Shown in pieces: positions 37,216 to 45,221 of a stretch of DNA of 64,000 nucleotides. Location: contig CAIPAH010000030.1 of assembly GCA_903862955.1 (NCBI GenBank), positions 164,748-228,747 on the forward strand, in the 5' to 3' direction. Numbering within the stretch: position 1 is the first letter of the stretch; each line of letters begins with the position of its first letter. The translations under genes were made by a program, and so were the position numbers. Below the pieces are notes generated by a model, which made no database searches, had not been told where the DNA came from, and saw nothing but the letters and a program-made list of their open reading frames with translations. The stretch is from an uncultured Opitutia bacterium (lineage in GTDB: Bacteria > Verrucomicrobiota > Verrucomicrobiia > Opitutales > Opitutaceae).

Positions 37216-38466
37216 TCACTTCGCGGGCGCCGGCTTCCGATTCGCCAGCAACAGAAGCAGGAACACCACTGTCAGCACTGCCGGCAGGAGCGCCACGCGT
37301 CCCAGCGTTTCCAATCCCGCCGCCGCCTGGATCTGCATCCACTGCGCCGCCGCCGCACTGCCGGGCGCCGCTGCGGCGAGCGAATCCACCGTCTGGCCTG
37401 CGCCAAGCCGCGCCGCGATGCCGTTGTCGAAATAGCGCCCGATCACCGGCAGCACGAAGCTCACACTCAGCATGCCCGCCCCGCCCATGATCGCGAGGCC
37501 CAGCGCCCCGGTCTGAGGAAACCGCTCGCTCACAAACCCCAGCATCGTCGGCCAGAAAAAGCACACGCCCAGCGCGAACACCGTCGCCGCGCCAAACAGC
37601 ATCGCGCCCGTCGCCTGGCTCATCGCATACAGCCCGAACCCGCTCAGGATCGCGCTCAGCAGCAGCATGCCTGGAGGCGACAGCCGGTGCACGAACACGC
37701 CCGCAAACTGCCGCCCCACCGCCATCAGCCCCGTGATCCAGACCAGCACCAGGATGCCGGACACGCCCGCATTCGTCAGGATGTTCGGAATCCACTGCCC
37801 CGGCCCCAGCTCCGTCGACGCCGTCAGCAGCATGCATGCGACCATTAACAGGAACGCCGGCCGGACGCACGCGGCGAACATCGCACCCGTGGACACGCCG
37901 GACGTCACCCGCTCCGTCCGCGGAAATGCCTGTCCGCGGAACATCACGCCGTAGATCGCCAGCGGCACCAGCATGCTGCCAAATTGCACCTGCCAGCCCA
38001 ACCCCGCGCGTCCCAGAGCAAACGCCAGCAATCCGCCAATCACGATGCCGCCGGGAAACCAGACGTGAAAGTGATTCAGCCGCGTGGTCTTGTCCGTCGG
38101 GTAGAGCGTGGCGATGAGCGGGTTGCACGCCGCTTCCACCGACCCGTTGGCGATGCCGAAGATCAGCGTCCCAGCATACAGGCTCGCATAGTTCCACGCG
38201 AAGATCGTGAGCAGGATGCCCACGAGATGCCCGATCCACGCCAGCGCCACGATCCGCCCCAGTCCCAGCGCGTCGCACAGCGGCCCGCCGAACACCATCG
38301 CGAGCGTGAAGCCCCAGAACGCCGTGCCGTTGATCCAGCCCACCTGCTCGTGCGTGAGGTGGAACTGCAGCGCCCACTCCCCCGCGGCCGCGCCGCGCAG
38401 GGCAAAACTCATGGCGGTGACAATCAACGCGACGCAACTCGCTGCGAAAAGACGCTGGGCATTCAT
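37216..38466 (-). CDS. MFS transporter
   Basis: 416 residues from the ATG at 38466, with twelve hydrophobic segments. MFS signatures include FGGPLCDALGLGR after the second helix and HVWFPGGIVIGGLLAF in the middle. The layout is close to the FucP/FHS sugar symporter group (long loop with a WFP-type motif), but substrate assignment is not secure. It is convergent with asnS, with one base between stops, and divergent in function from the acyl-CoA genes next to it. Confidence 0.85.
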   Translation of the reverse strand: MNAQRLFAASCVALIVTAMSFALRGAAAGEWALQFHLTHEQVGWINGTAFWGFTLAMVFGGPLCDALGLGRIVALAWIGHLVGILLTIFAWNYASLYAGTLIFGIANGSVEAACNPLIATLYPTDKTTRLNHFHVWFPGGIVIGGLLAFALGRAGLGWQVQFGSMLVPLAIYGVMFRGQAFPRTERVTSGVSTGAMFAACVRPAFLLMVACMLLTASTELGPGQWIPNILTNAGVSGILVLVWITGLMAVGRQFAGVFVHRLSPPGMLLLSAILSGFGLYAMSQATGAMLFGAATVFALGVCFFWPTMLGFVSERFPQTGALGLAIMGGAGMLSVSFVLPVIGRYFDNGIAARLGAGQTVDSLAAAAPGSAAAAQWMQIQAAAGLETLGRVALLPAVLTVVFLLLLLANRKPAPAK

Positions 38467-38581
38467 AGGCTGGAGGGGTTGGGGTTGACCGGCCACCGGC
38501 CGGCCTCGGGGAAGAAAGCCCCGCCACTCAAACCGCGAAGCCGGAACGTTGTCGAAGCGGAAAAAAGAAACCTGAAATTTA

Positions 38582-38647
38582 AGCCGGAAGCCAGGAAACC
38601 AGAAGAAATACCCGGAGGCCTTGTTCCTGGTTTCCTGGCTTCCGGCT
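38582..38647. repeat. Inverted repeat with 21-bp perfect arms (AGCCGGAAGCC family)
   Basis: Arms 38582-38602 and 38627-38647 pair perfectly over 21 bases around a 24-base centre. The same arm start (TAGCCGGAAGCCA) forms the outer arms of the nested element at 51277-51427. It fills the gap after the acyl-CoA dehydrogenase gene and could also act as a terminator. Confidence 0.85.
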
Positions 38648-38656
38648 AAAAAACTC

Positions 38657-39847
38657 CTACTTCTTCGCTTCCTCCCCGCCGTATTTCTCCTCCGCCGCCT
38701 TCAGCAGGTTCCGACTGATGATCAGCCGCTGCACTTCGCTCGAGCCCTCGCCGATCTCCGTCAGCCGCGCGTCCCGCCACATGCGCTCGACAAACGTGTC
38801 GCGCGTGTAGCCCCAGCCGCCGCAGATCTGCAGCGCGCGATTGCAGGCGCGCGTGCCGGCCTCCGACGCGTAGAGCTTCGCGAACGACGCCTCGAGGGTG
38901 AACTTCTGCCCGCGCGCATGCATCACGCAGGGCTGCAACAGCAGCGCCTCGGCCGCCCGCAATTCCACCTCGCAGTCGGCGAGCATGAACTGCAGCGCCT
39001 GGAAATCCGCGATGCGTTTGCCGAACTGCTTCCGCGTCAGCATCCGCTGTTTCGCAAGCTCCACCGCCGAGCGCCCGAGCCCGATCGCCATCGCCGCGAT
39101 GCCGAGCCGTCCGCCGTCGAGGCAGGTGAGCGCGGCGTGCTGGCCCTTGCCCCGCTGGCCGATCAGCTCGCCCTTCACCGCCTTGAGATAAAATTCGCTG
39201 GTGTTGCTCGCCCGCACGCCGGACGTCTTCACCTTCCGCACCGGCGTGATGTCCGCGCTGTTGATCCAGAAGGCCGAGAACTCCTTCTTGCCCTTCTCGT
39301 CCCGGCCCGTGACCGCCATCACGATCATGCGGTTCGAGTGCAGGCCCATCGTGATGTAGAGCTTGTGGCCGTTCAGCTCCCACGTGCCGTCCGGCCGCTG
39401 CTCCGCGGTTGTCTCGACGCCACCCGTGTCCGAGCCGGCGTTCGGCTCCGTCAGCGCCCACGCGACCATCCAGTCGCCGTTGAGCACGCCCGGGAAAATT
39501 TTCTTCTTCAGCTCGTCGCTCGCAAATCCCAGCGGATGCCCCACGCAGAGTGCGTTGTGCGCCGCGAGGTTCATGGCGAACGCGCCGCAGTGCCGCGCGA
39601 CTTCCTCGATTGCCAAGCAGAAGCAGAGCATCGACAGCGCCTGCCCGCCGACGGCCTTCGGCGCCAGCATGCCCATCAGCCCGGCCTTCCCCGCCGCGGT
39701 GAACAGCGCCCGCGGCAGTTCCTCCTTCTCCTCCCAGTCGGTGGCAAACGGGGCGATTTCCTTTTCGCAGAATGCGGCGGTCTTCTTCAGGAACTCGAGC
39801 TCATCGGGCTTGAGGAAATCCAGATACAATGAGTTGGGGTGGATCAT
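38657..39847 (-). CDS. Acyl-CoA dehydrogenase
   Basis: 396 residues, typical three-domain flavoprotein: N-terminal helical domain, middle beta domain (WALTEPNAGSDTGG, which binds FAD) and C-terminal helical domain with CGGWGYTRD and EIGEGSSEVQRLIISR. Glu367 sits at the usual catalytic base position of short/medium-chain enzymes; isovaleryl-CoA dehydrogenases have the base elsewhere, so a straight or other branched acyl-CoA is more likely. It makes a 2-enoyl-CoA and passes electrons to ETF. It is divergent from the IcmF-type mutase operon and probably belongs to the same catabolic pathway. Confidence 0.9.
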   Translation of the reverse strand: MIHPNSLYLDFLKPDELEFLKKTAAFCEKEIAPFATDWEEKEELPRALFTAAGKAGLMGMLAPKAVGGQALSMLCFCLAIEEVARHCGAFAMNLAAHNALCVGHPLGFASDELKKKIFPGVLNGDWMVAWALTEPNAGSDTGGVETTAEQRPDGTWELNGHKLYITMGLHSNRMIVMAVTGRDEKGKKEFSAFWINSADITPVRKVKTSGVRASNTSEFYLKAVKGELIGQRGKGQHAALTCLDGGRLGIAAMAIGLGRSAVELAKQRMLTRKQFGKRIADFQALQFMLADCEVELRAAEALLLQPCVMHARGQKFTLEASFAKLYASEAGTRACNRALQICGGWGYTRDTFVERMWRDARLTEIGEGSSEVQRLIISRNLLKAAEEKYGGEEAKK

Positions 39848-40006
39848 GGTCGTGCCGGAAGTCTAGCCGCGGAGGCCGCGAACACGCAAGCCGGCCCCCG
39901 GCCGCCTCCCTGATTTACGCCAAAAGGATTAATTCGGGCGCCGTTCGACTCATTCCGCTTGCTCGGCGATTGCGCCCGGCTGCTTTTCCCATTCCCTGTG
40001 TTTCGC

Positions 40007-41269
40007 ATGGCTGCCGCCCAAAAACCCCGGCCCCCGGCTCCGCTCCGCATCCTGACTGCCGTGCCCATCTGCGACGGCCATGACAGCGCCGTGAGCACGA
40101 TCAACATGGAGCTCGCCCGCCACGGCTTCGAAGTCATCTACCTCGGCTACCACTGCCCCGTTGACGTCATCGTGCGCGCCGCCCTGCAGGAGGACGTGCA
40201 CGTCGTTGGCATCAGCTCCTACAACGGCGGCCACATCGTCTTCTTTAAGGAGGTCATCGACCAGCTCCGCGCGCGCGGCGCCCGCGACATCCCCATCTTC
40301 GGCGGGGGCGGCGGCACGATCACCAAGGCCGACGAGCGCGTCATGCAACGCCAGGGCACCGACCGCATCTTCCACGCCGGCACCCCCCTCGCCGACATCA
40401 TGGCCCAGATCCGCCGCGACTACGCCCGCCCCCTCAAACCGAATTCGAAACTCCGCGGCGACCGCGCCCTCGCCCGCGCCATCACCCTCGCCGAGTCCGC
40501 CACTGTAGGAGCGGCTTTACGCCGCGATCTCTCCGATTTGCGGTCCGGGCAATCCCCATCGCGGCGTAAAACCGCTCCTACAGCTAACGCCCGCTCCTTC
40601 GTCGTCGGCGTCGCCGGCCCCGGCGGCGCCGGCAAATCCACGCTCATCGACGAGCTCACCTCGCGCTTCCTCCGCCAGAATCCCACCGGCCGCATCGCCA
40701 TTCTCGCCAACGACCCGTCCCACCCCGACACCGGCGGCGCCATCCTCGGCGACCGCGTGTCGATGATCTACGCCCAGGACGACCGCGTGTTCTTCCGCTC
40801 GCTCGCCACCCGCGGCAGCCTCACCGGCCTCTCCGCCGCCGCGCCCGCCGCCATCGAGATTTTGAAGAAGTCCGGCGAGTTTGACCTCATCCTCGTCGAG
40901 TCCGTCGGCATCGGCCAGGAGAGCGACCCGTTCCGCCTCTTCGGCCCGAAGGGCCCGCTCGTCGACGCCATGCTCTTCGTCCTCGCGCCCTACTACGGCG
41001 GACGCCTCCAGCTCCAGAAGATCGGACTGCTCAACGGCGCCGACTTCGTCGCGCTCAACAAGTGCGACCATCCCATGGCCCACACCGCCCGCGCCGAGAT
41101 CGCCGCCCGCCTCGACGTCAATGGCAAGGGCCAGCGGCTCTTCGGCACCGTCGCCGCCCAGCACCACGACCCCGGGGTGGACACGCTCTACGCCGCCCTC
41201 GCCGACCGCGGCGGCCTGACTGTCACCCCCGGCGGCGAAAAACCCTGCCAGCTCGTCGTCGCGCCATGA
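40007..41269 (+). CDS. Split IcmF-type mutase: B12-binding domain fused to MeaI GTPase domain
   Basis: 420 residues from the ATG at 40007. Residues 12-140 are a cobalamin-binding domain with the lower-axial His25 in CDGHDSA and VVGISSYNGGH, worded as in IcmF. Residues 198-410 are a G3E/ArgK-type GTPase with Walker A GPGGAGKS (204-211), NDPSHPDTGG and a NKCD specificity motif. In IcmF these two domains and the mutase barrel are one chain; here the barrel is the next gene. The GTPase domain gates coenzyme B12 loading and rescue. Residues 167-192 are encoded by a 79-base palindromic element inserted in frame in the linker between the two domains. Confidence 0.88.
   Translation: MAAAQKPRPPAPLRILTAVPICDGHDSAVSTINMELARHGFEVIYLGYHCPVDVIVRAALQEDVHVVGISSYNGGHIVFFKEVIDQLRARGARDIPIFGGGGGTITKADERVMQRQGTDRIFHAGTPLADIMAQIRRDYARPLKPNSKLRGDRALARAITLAESATVGAALRRDLSDLRSGQSPSRRKTAPTANARSFVVGVAGPGGAGKSTLIDELTSRFLRQNPTGRIAILANDPSHPDTGGAILGDRVSMIYAQDDRVFFRSLATRGSLTGLSAAAPAAIEILKKSGEFDLILVESVGIGQESDPFRLFGPKGPLVDAMLFVLAPYYGGRLQLQKIGLLNGADFVALNKCDHPMAHTARAEIAARLDVNGKGQRLFGTVAAQHHDPGVDTLYAALADRGGLTVTPGGEKPCQLVVAP
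40504..40582. repeat. REPIN-like element A, in frame inside the IcmF GTPase-subunit gene
   Basis: Arms of 25 bases (40504-40528 and 40558-40582) pair at 24 positions around a 29-base centre. Each arm begins TGTAGGAGCGG from its outer end and is itself a small hairpin (GCGGC-TTTAC-GCCGC), the standard REP layout; two REPs in inverse orientation make a REPIN. The element is read through as residues 167-192. Confidence 0.9.
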
Positions 41270-41330
41270 TTTCCAGCTATCGTCACTCGTTACTGGTCAC
41301 TCGTCACTGCCGCCGCTGCGACGGCCGCCC

Positions 41331-43076
41331 ATGAGCTCCCTCGGCAGAATCGCTGACGCCGTCGACGCCTACAACGCCCACGTCTCCGCCGAGGTGACGC
41401 GCGCCCGCACTGACGCCAAATTCGCCGCCGACCTCCGCGCGCGCTGGGCCAAGATCCGCGCCAGCATCGAGACCACGCACTCGCCGACCGGCACTCCGCT
41501 CCCGCGCCTCGCCCTGCCGCCCACCGACGAACCCGGCGCCATCGCCGAGTATCTTTTCGGCCAGGGCCTCCCCGGCGAATTCCCCTACGCCAACGCGGCC
41601 TACCGCGAGATGTATCTGGATCGCGAGACGACCACCGGCGAGGAACCCATGCGCCTCTTCGCCGGCCTCGGCCTCGCCGAGGACACCAACGCGCGCTTCA
41701 AACACCTGAGCACCCACCAGAAGAGCCTCCGCCTTTCCACCGCGTTCGACGGCCCTACGCTCTACGGACTCGATTCCGACCACGAGGGCGTGCTCGGCAA
41801 GGTCGGCGAGGGCGGCGTGGCCATCGACACGGTCGAGGACATGACGCGGCTGTTCGCCGGCTTCGACCTCACCCGCAAGGACGCGTCCGTCTCGATGACG
41901 ATGAACGCCCCCGCGCCCGTCATCCTCGCGATGTTCATCGCCTCGGCGAAGCGCCGCTTCGGACCCGGCTGCGTGCCCAATCTCCGCGGCACCATCCAGG
42001 CCGACATGCTCAAGGAGGTGCAGGCGCAGAACGAGGTCATCTTCCCGATCGACGCCTCGCTGCGCTTCCTCTGCGACATGATCGAATGGTGCGTGCCCAA
42101 CATGCCGCGCTGGTATCCCGTCAGCATCTCCGGTTACCACATCGCCGAAGCCGGGGCCACGCCCGTGCAGCAGGCCGCGTTCACGCTCTCGAACGGCTTC
42201 ACCTACGTCGAGCTGCTCCGCGCCCGCGGCGCCGACGTCAACGCCATCGGCCCACGCCTGTCCTTCTTCCTGGATTGCGGCCTCGACGTGGAATATCTCG
42301 TCCTCGGCCGCGTCTGCCGCCGGCTCTGGGCGATCGGCATGCGCGACGCGTTCGGTGCCAACACGAAGGCGCAGGTGCTGAAACTCCACACCCAGACCAG
42401 CGGCCGCTCGCTCGTCACAGCCGAGTTCCAGAACAACCTCACCCGCACTGCCGTCGAGTTGATGCTGTCGTATCTGAACTACACCAACTCCTGCCATTCC
42501 AACTCTGCCGACGAGCCCTTCACCACGCCCACTGAGAAATACGCCACCCTCGCCTCGCACGGGCAGTCGATCATCATGGAGGAGTCCGGCGTGTTTAAGC
42601 ACATGATGAACGTCTTCGGCGGCGCGCCCGGCCTGCTCATCCTCGAAAAGGAGGTCGAGCAGGCGATCCTCGCCGTCTTCCGCGAGATGGACACCCTCGG
42701 CGGCGTCCTCGCCGCGCAGGAGCAGCGCTACCAGCGCAGCAAGATCCAGGAAGCCGGCCACGCCTACGAGCAGCAGATCTACTCCGGCAAACGCCCCATC
42801 ATCGGCCTCAACAAATACGTCACCGACGAGCCCATGCCGAGCGTCCCCCTCGCGCGGACGTCACCGAAGAAACAACGTCTCCAAGTCGAGCGCCTCCGCG
42901 CCTTCAAAAAGAAGCACGCCAAATCCGCCCCCGCCGCCCTGCAGAAACTGGAGAACATCGCCCGCGGCAAAGGCAACGTCTTCGCCGAGCTCATCAACAC
43001 TGTCGAAGTCTGCTCGCTCGGGCAGATTACGGCGTGCCTCACCGACGTCGTGGGTAAATTCAGGCCGATGGTTTGA
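41331..43076 (+). CDS. Split IcmF-type acyl-CoA mutase, substrate-binding (TIM barrel) subunit
   Basis: 581 residues, homologous to the C-terminal two thirds of IcmF: PGEFPYANAAYREMY, RLSTAFDGPTLYG, SVSMTMNAPAPVILAMFI, NLRGTIQADMLKE, YPVSISGYHIAEAGATP and LHTQTSGRSL. Together with the preceding gene it should form an adenosylcobalamin enzyme that rearranges a carbon skeleton: isobutyryl-/butyryl-CoA in classical IcmF, or methylmalonyl-like or other branched substrates in variants. Substrate-selecting residues cannot be judged here. The gap to the B12/GTPase gene is 61 bases. An added C-terminal basic tail (KKQRLQVERLRAFKKKHAKS) replaces part of the usual end. Confidence 0.88.
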   Translation: MSSLGRIADAVDAYNAHVSAEVTRARTDAKFAADLRARWAKIRASIETTHSPTGTPLPRLALPPTDEPGAIAEYLFGQGLPGEFPYANAAYREMYLDRETTTGEEPMRLFAGLGLAEDTNARFKHLSTHQKSLRLSTAFDGPTLYGLDSDHEGVLGKVGEGGVAIDTVEDMTRLFAGFDLTRKDASVSMTMNAPAPVILAMFIASAKRRFGPGCVPNLRGTIQADMLKEVQAQNEVIFPIDASLRFLCDMIEWCVPNMPRWYPVSISGYHIAEAGATPVQQAAFTLSNGFTYVELLRARGADVNAIGPRLSFFLDCGLDVEYLVLGRVCRRLWAIGMRDAFGANTKAQVLKLHTQTSGRSLVTAEFQNNLTRTAVELMLSYLNYTNSCHSNSADEPFTTPTEKYATLASHGQSIIMEESGVFKHMMNVFGGAPGLLILEKEVEQAILAVFREMDTLGGVLAAQEQRYQRSKIQEAGHAYEQQIYSGKRPIIGLNKYVTDEPMPSVPLARTSPKKQRLQVERLRAFKKKHAKSAPAALQKLENIARGKGNVFAELINTVEVCSLGQITACLTDVVGKFRPMV

Positions 43077-43091
43077 TTTCCCTTTCATCTT

Positions 43092-43451
43092 ATGAAAAAA
43101 GTGCGCTTGAGAATCATTCGTCCGTCATTGCTCACCATGTTGAAGATCTCGGTATTCGGGTTCTGCGCTTCATGGGGAATCATCATGATCCTGGGTGCGG
43201 TCTTTGTCGCGATTGTGAATCCTCGGGGATTCTTTGCCGAATCTTCGAAGCTCGAGGCCATTGGCGGTTTGCTCGGCTTCTGGATAGGGATTCCTATCAC
43301 GGGTGCGGTCATCTATGGGCTGCCGACCTATATCGCTTTCCGCATATTCCAGAGATTTATCAATCTGGAGGTTGAGTTCTATGTGCCCGCTGACTGCGAC
43401 GCCAAGATCGTAGAATCGCATTCGATCAAAAGCGATCGGGGCATCGAATGA
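43092..43451 (+). CDS. Small two-span membrane protein, unknown
   Basis: 119 residues. Two hydrophobic segments (about residues 17-42 and 57-85) are followed by a polar tail (VPADCDAKIVESHS). The start is Lys/Arg-rich, so the N-terminus is probably inside. I recognise no family. Its GC content and codon use are clearly lower than in the genes on both sides, which suggests recent arrival. It sits in the middle of the acyl-CoA operon and its stop overlaps the carboxylase start by ATGA, so it is translated with it. Confidence 0.6.
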   Translation: MKKVRLRIIRPSLLTMLKISVFGFCASWGIIMILGAVFVAIVNPRGFFAESSKLEAIGGLLGFWIGIPITGAVIYGLPTYIAFRIFQRFINLEVEFYVPADCDAKIVESHSIKSDRGIE

Positions 43452-45133
43452 TTCGCGACATGAAGACCCCAGCACCTGCCAACCCCCTCCTCGACCGCTG
43501 CCACGAAGTCGCGCAGCAGGAGGCCGTCCTGCGCGAGGGCGGCGGGCCGGACGGACTCGCCCGGCAGCACAAGCTCGGGCGGCTGTTTGCCCGCGAGCGG
43601 ATTGCCGGGCTGATCGACGATCCCAATTCCTTCCTCGAAACCGGGCTTTGGGCCGCCAACGGCATGTATCTCGACTGGGGCAAGTTCCCCGCGGCGGGCG
43701 TCGTCACGGGCATCGGCGACATCGCCGGGCACCCGTGCATGATCGTCGCCAACGACGCCACGGTGAAGGCCGGCGCGTTTGTCCCGATGACGTGCAAGAA
43801 GCTGCTCCGCGCGCAGCGCAGCGCGTTCGAGTGCAACCTGCCGCTCGTCTACCTCGTGGACTCCGCCGGCGTGTTCCTGCCGATGCAGGACGAGATTTTC
43901 CCGGACGAGGACGACTTCGGCCGCATCTTCCGCAACAACGCCGTCATCTCCGCCGCGGGCATCCCGCAATATGCCGCCATCATGGGCAACTGCGTCGCCG
44001 GCGGCGCGTATCTGCCCGTGCTCTGCGACAAGATCCTCATGACCGAGGGCAGCGGCCTCTACCTCGCCGGCCCGCAGCTCGTGAAGGCTGCCATCGGCCA
44101 GGAAACCGACACCGAAACCCTTGGCGGCGCCGCCATGCACGCCGAGATCTCCGGCACCGTGGACTTCAAGGAGAAGGATGATCCGGCCGCGCTGAAACGG
44201 CTGAAGAGCCTGATCGCGCTGCTTCCTTCCGAGGTGGAGCGCGTTGCCCCTAACGCGCTGGTTGGGGCAGAGTCCAAAGACGAACAGCGCGTTGGGGGCA
44301 ACGCGCTCCACCCGCAATCCGTCGATCCCGAATTCCCCGCCTCCAAAATCTACGAGCTCGTCAGCGCCGACGGCCGGAAGGAATACGACGTCCGCGAGCT
44401 GATGAAGTGCCTCGTCGATGCCGGCAGCATCGACGAATACAAGGCCGACTACGGCAAATCGATCGTCTGCGCCTTCGCCCGCCTCGCCGGCCGGCCGGTC
44501 GGCATCGTCGCCAACCAGCGCCAGCGCGTGCAGTCGAAATCATCCGGCGCCGCGGGACTGCAGATGCCGGGCGTGATTTACGCCGACAGCGCCGACAAGA
44601 GCGCGCGGTTCATCATGGACTGCAACCAAACGCGCGTGCCGCTGCTCTTCTTGCAGGACGTATCCGGCTTCATGGTTGGCAAGGACGCCGAGCAGAGCGG
44701 CATCATCCGCTCCGGCGCCAAGATGGTGAACGCGCTCAGCAACTCCACCGTCCCGAAGATCACGCTCATCACCGGCGGCTCGTTCGGCGCCGGCAACTAC
44801 GTCATGTGCGGCAAGGCCTTCGATCCGCGCTTCATCTTCGCCTGGCCCCACGCCAAATACGCCGTCATGGGCGCCGCGCAGGCCAGCGACGTGGTTTTCA
44901 ACATCCTCACCCGCAGCTCTAAGGACAAATCCCCCGCCGAACTCGACGCCCTCCGCGCGAAGGTGAAAGCCGATTACACCGAGCAGACCGACATCCGCTA
45001 CGGCGCCGCCCGTGGCTGGGTGGACGCCATCCTCCAACCCCACGACACCCGCGCGACCCTGATCCGCGCCTTCGCCCTCACCAGCCGTCCCACGCCAAAG
45101 GCGAGTTTTCACACCGGTGTCCTGCAGGTCTGA
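43448..45133 (+). CDS. Acyl-CoA carboxylase beta (carboxyltransferase) subunit
   Basis: 561 residues from the ATG at 43448 (ATG at 43460 also possible). Two crotonase-fold carboxyltransferase halves are clear: N-half RERIAGLIDDPNSFLE, MGNCVAGGAYLPVLCD; C-half FARLAGRPVGIVANQ, FLQDVSGFMVG, GGSFGAGNYVMCGKAF. The wording is closest to methylcrotonyl-, geranyl- and propionyl-CoA carboxylase beta subunits. The biotin-carrying alpha subunit is not in the window. Residues 263-288 are encoded by an 80-base palindromic element between the two halves, before the DPEFPASKIYELV restart. The frame remains open and both halves look intact. Confidence 0.9.
   Translation: MIRDMKTPAPANPLLDRCHEVAQQEAVLREGGGPDGLARQHKLGRLFARERIAGLIDDPNSFLETGLWAANGMYLDWGKFPAAGVVTGIGDIAGHPCMIVANDATVKAGAFVPMTCKKLLRAQRSAFECNLPLVYLVDSAGVFLPMQDEIFPDEDDFGRIFRNNAVISAAGIPQYAAIMGNCVAGGAYLPVLCDKILMTEGSGLYLAGPQLVKAAIGQETDTETLGGAAMHAEISGTVDFKEKDDPAALKRLKSLIALLPSEVERVAPNALVGAESKDEQRVGGNALHPQSVDPEFPASKIYELVSADGRKEYDVRELMKCLVDAGSIDEYKADYGKSIVCAFARLAGRPVGIVANQRQRVQSKSSGAAGLQMPGVIYADSADKSARFIMDCNQTRVPLLFLQDVSGFMVGKDAEQSGIIRSGAKMVNALSNSTVPKITLITGGSFGAGNYVMCGKAFDPRFIFAWPHAKYAVMGAAQASDVVFNILTRSSKDKSPAELDALRAKVKADYTEQTDIRYGAARGWVDAILQPHDTRATLIRAFALTSRPTPKASFHTGVLQV
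44233..44312. repeat. REPIN-like element B, in frame inside the carboxylase gene
   Basis: Arms of 28 bases (44233-44260 and 44285-44312) pair at 27 positions around a 24-base centre. Each arm is itself a hairpin (GCGCGTT-GCCCCT-AACGCGC at 44239-44258). The sequence differs from element A, so it belongs to another family with the same build. It is read as residues 263-288. Confidence 0.9.
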
Positions 45134-45139
45134 TTTTTC

Positions 45140-45216
45140 TCACGCAAAGCCGCGAAGTTCCGATCCCCTTCCGAATTCAGAATTTCTGACCTTTGCGCCT
45201 TAGCGGCTTTGCGTGA
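45140..45216. repeat. Intergenic inverted repeat with 14-bp perfect arms
   Basis: TCACGCAAAGCCGC (45140-45153) and its exact complement (45203-45216) flank a 49-base centre that holds a further CTTTGCGCCTTAGCGG unit. It fills the gap between the carboxylase and AtuA genes, ending 5 bases before the AtuA ATG. Such an RNA hairpin could block or tune AtuA translation. Confidence 0.85.
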
Positions 45217-45221
45217 ACCCC

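Noticed and set aside
38657..39847. Isovaleryl-CoA dehydrogenase of a leucine pathway
   Set aside because: The Glu in EIGEGSSE is at the usual short/medium-chain base position, whereas isovaleryl-CoA dehydrogenases have Gly or Ala there.
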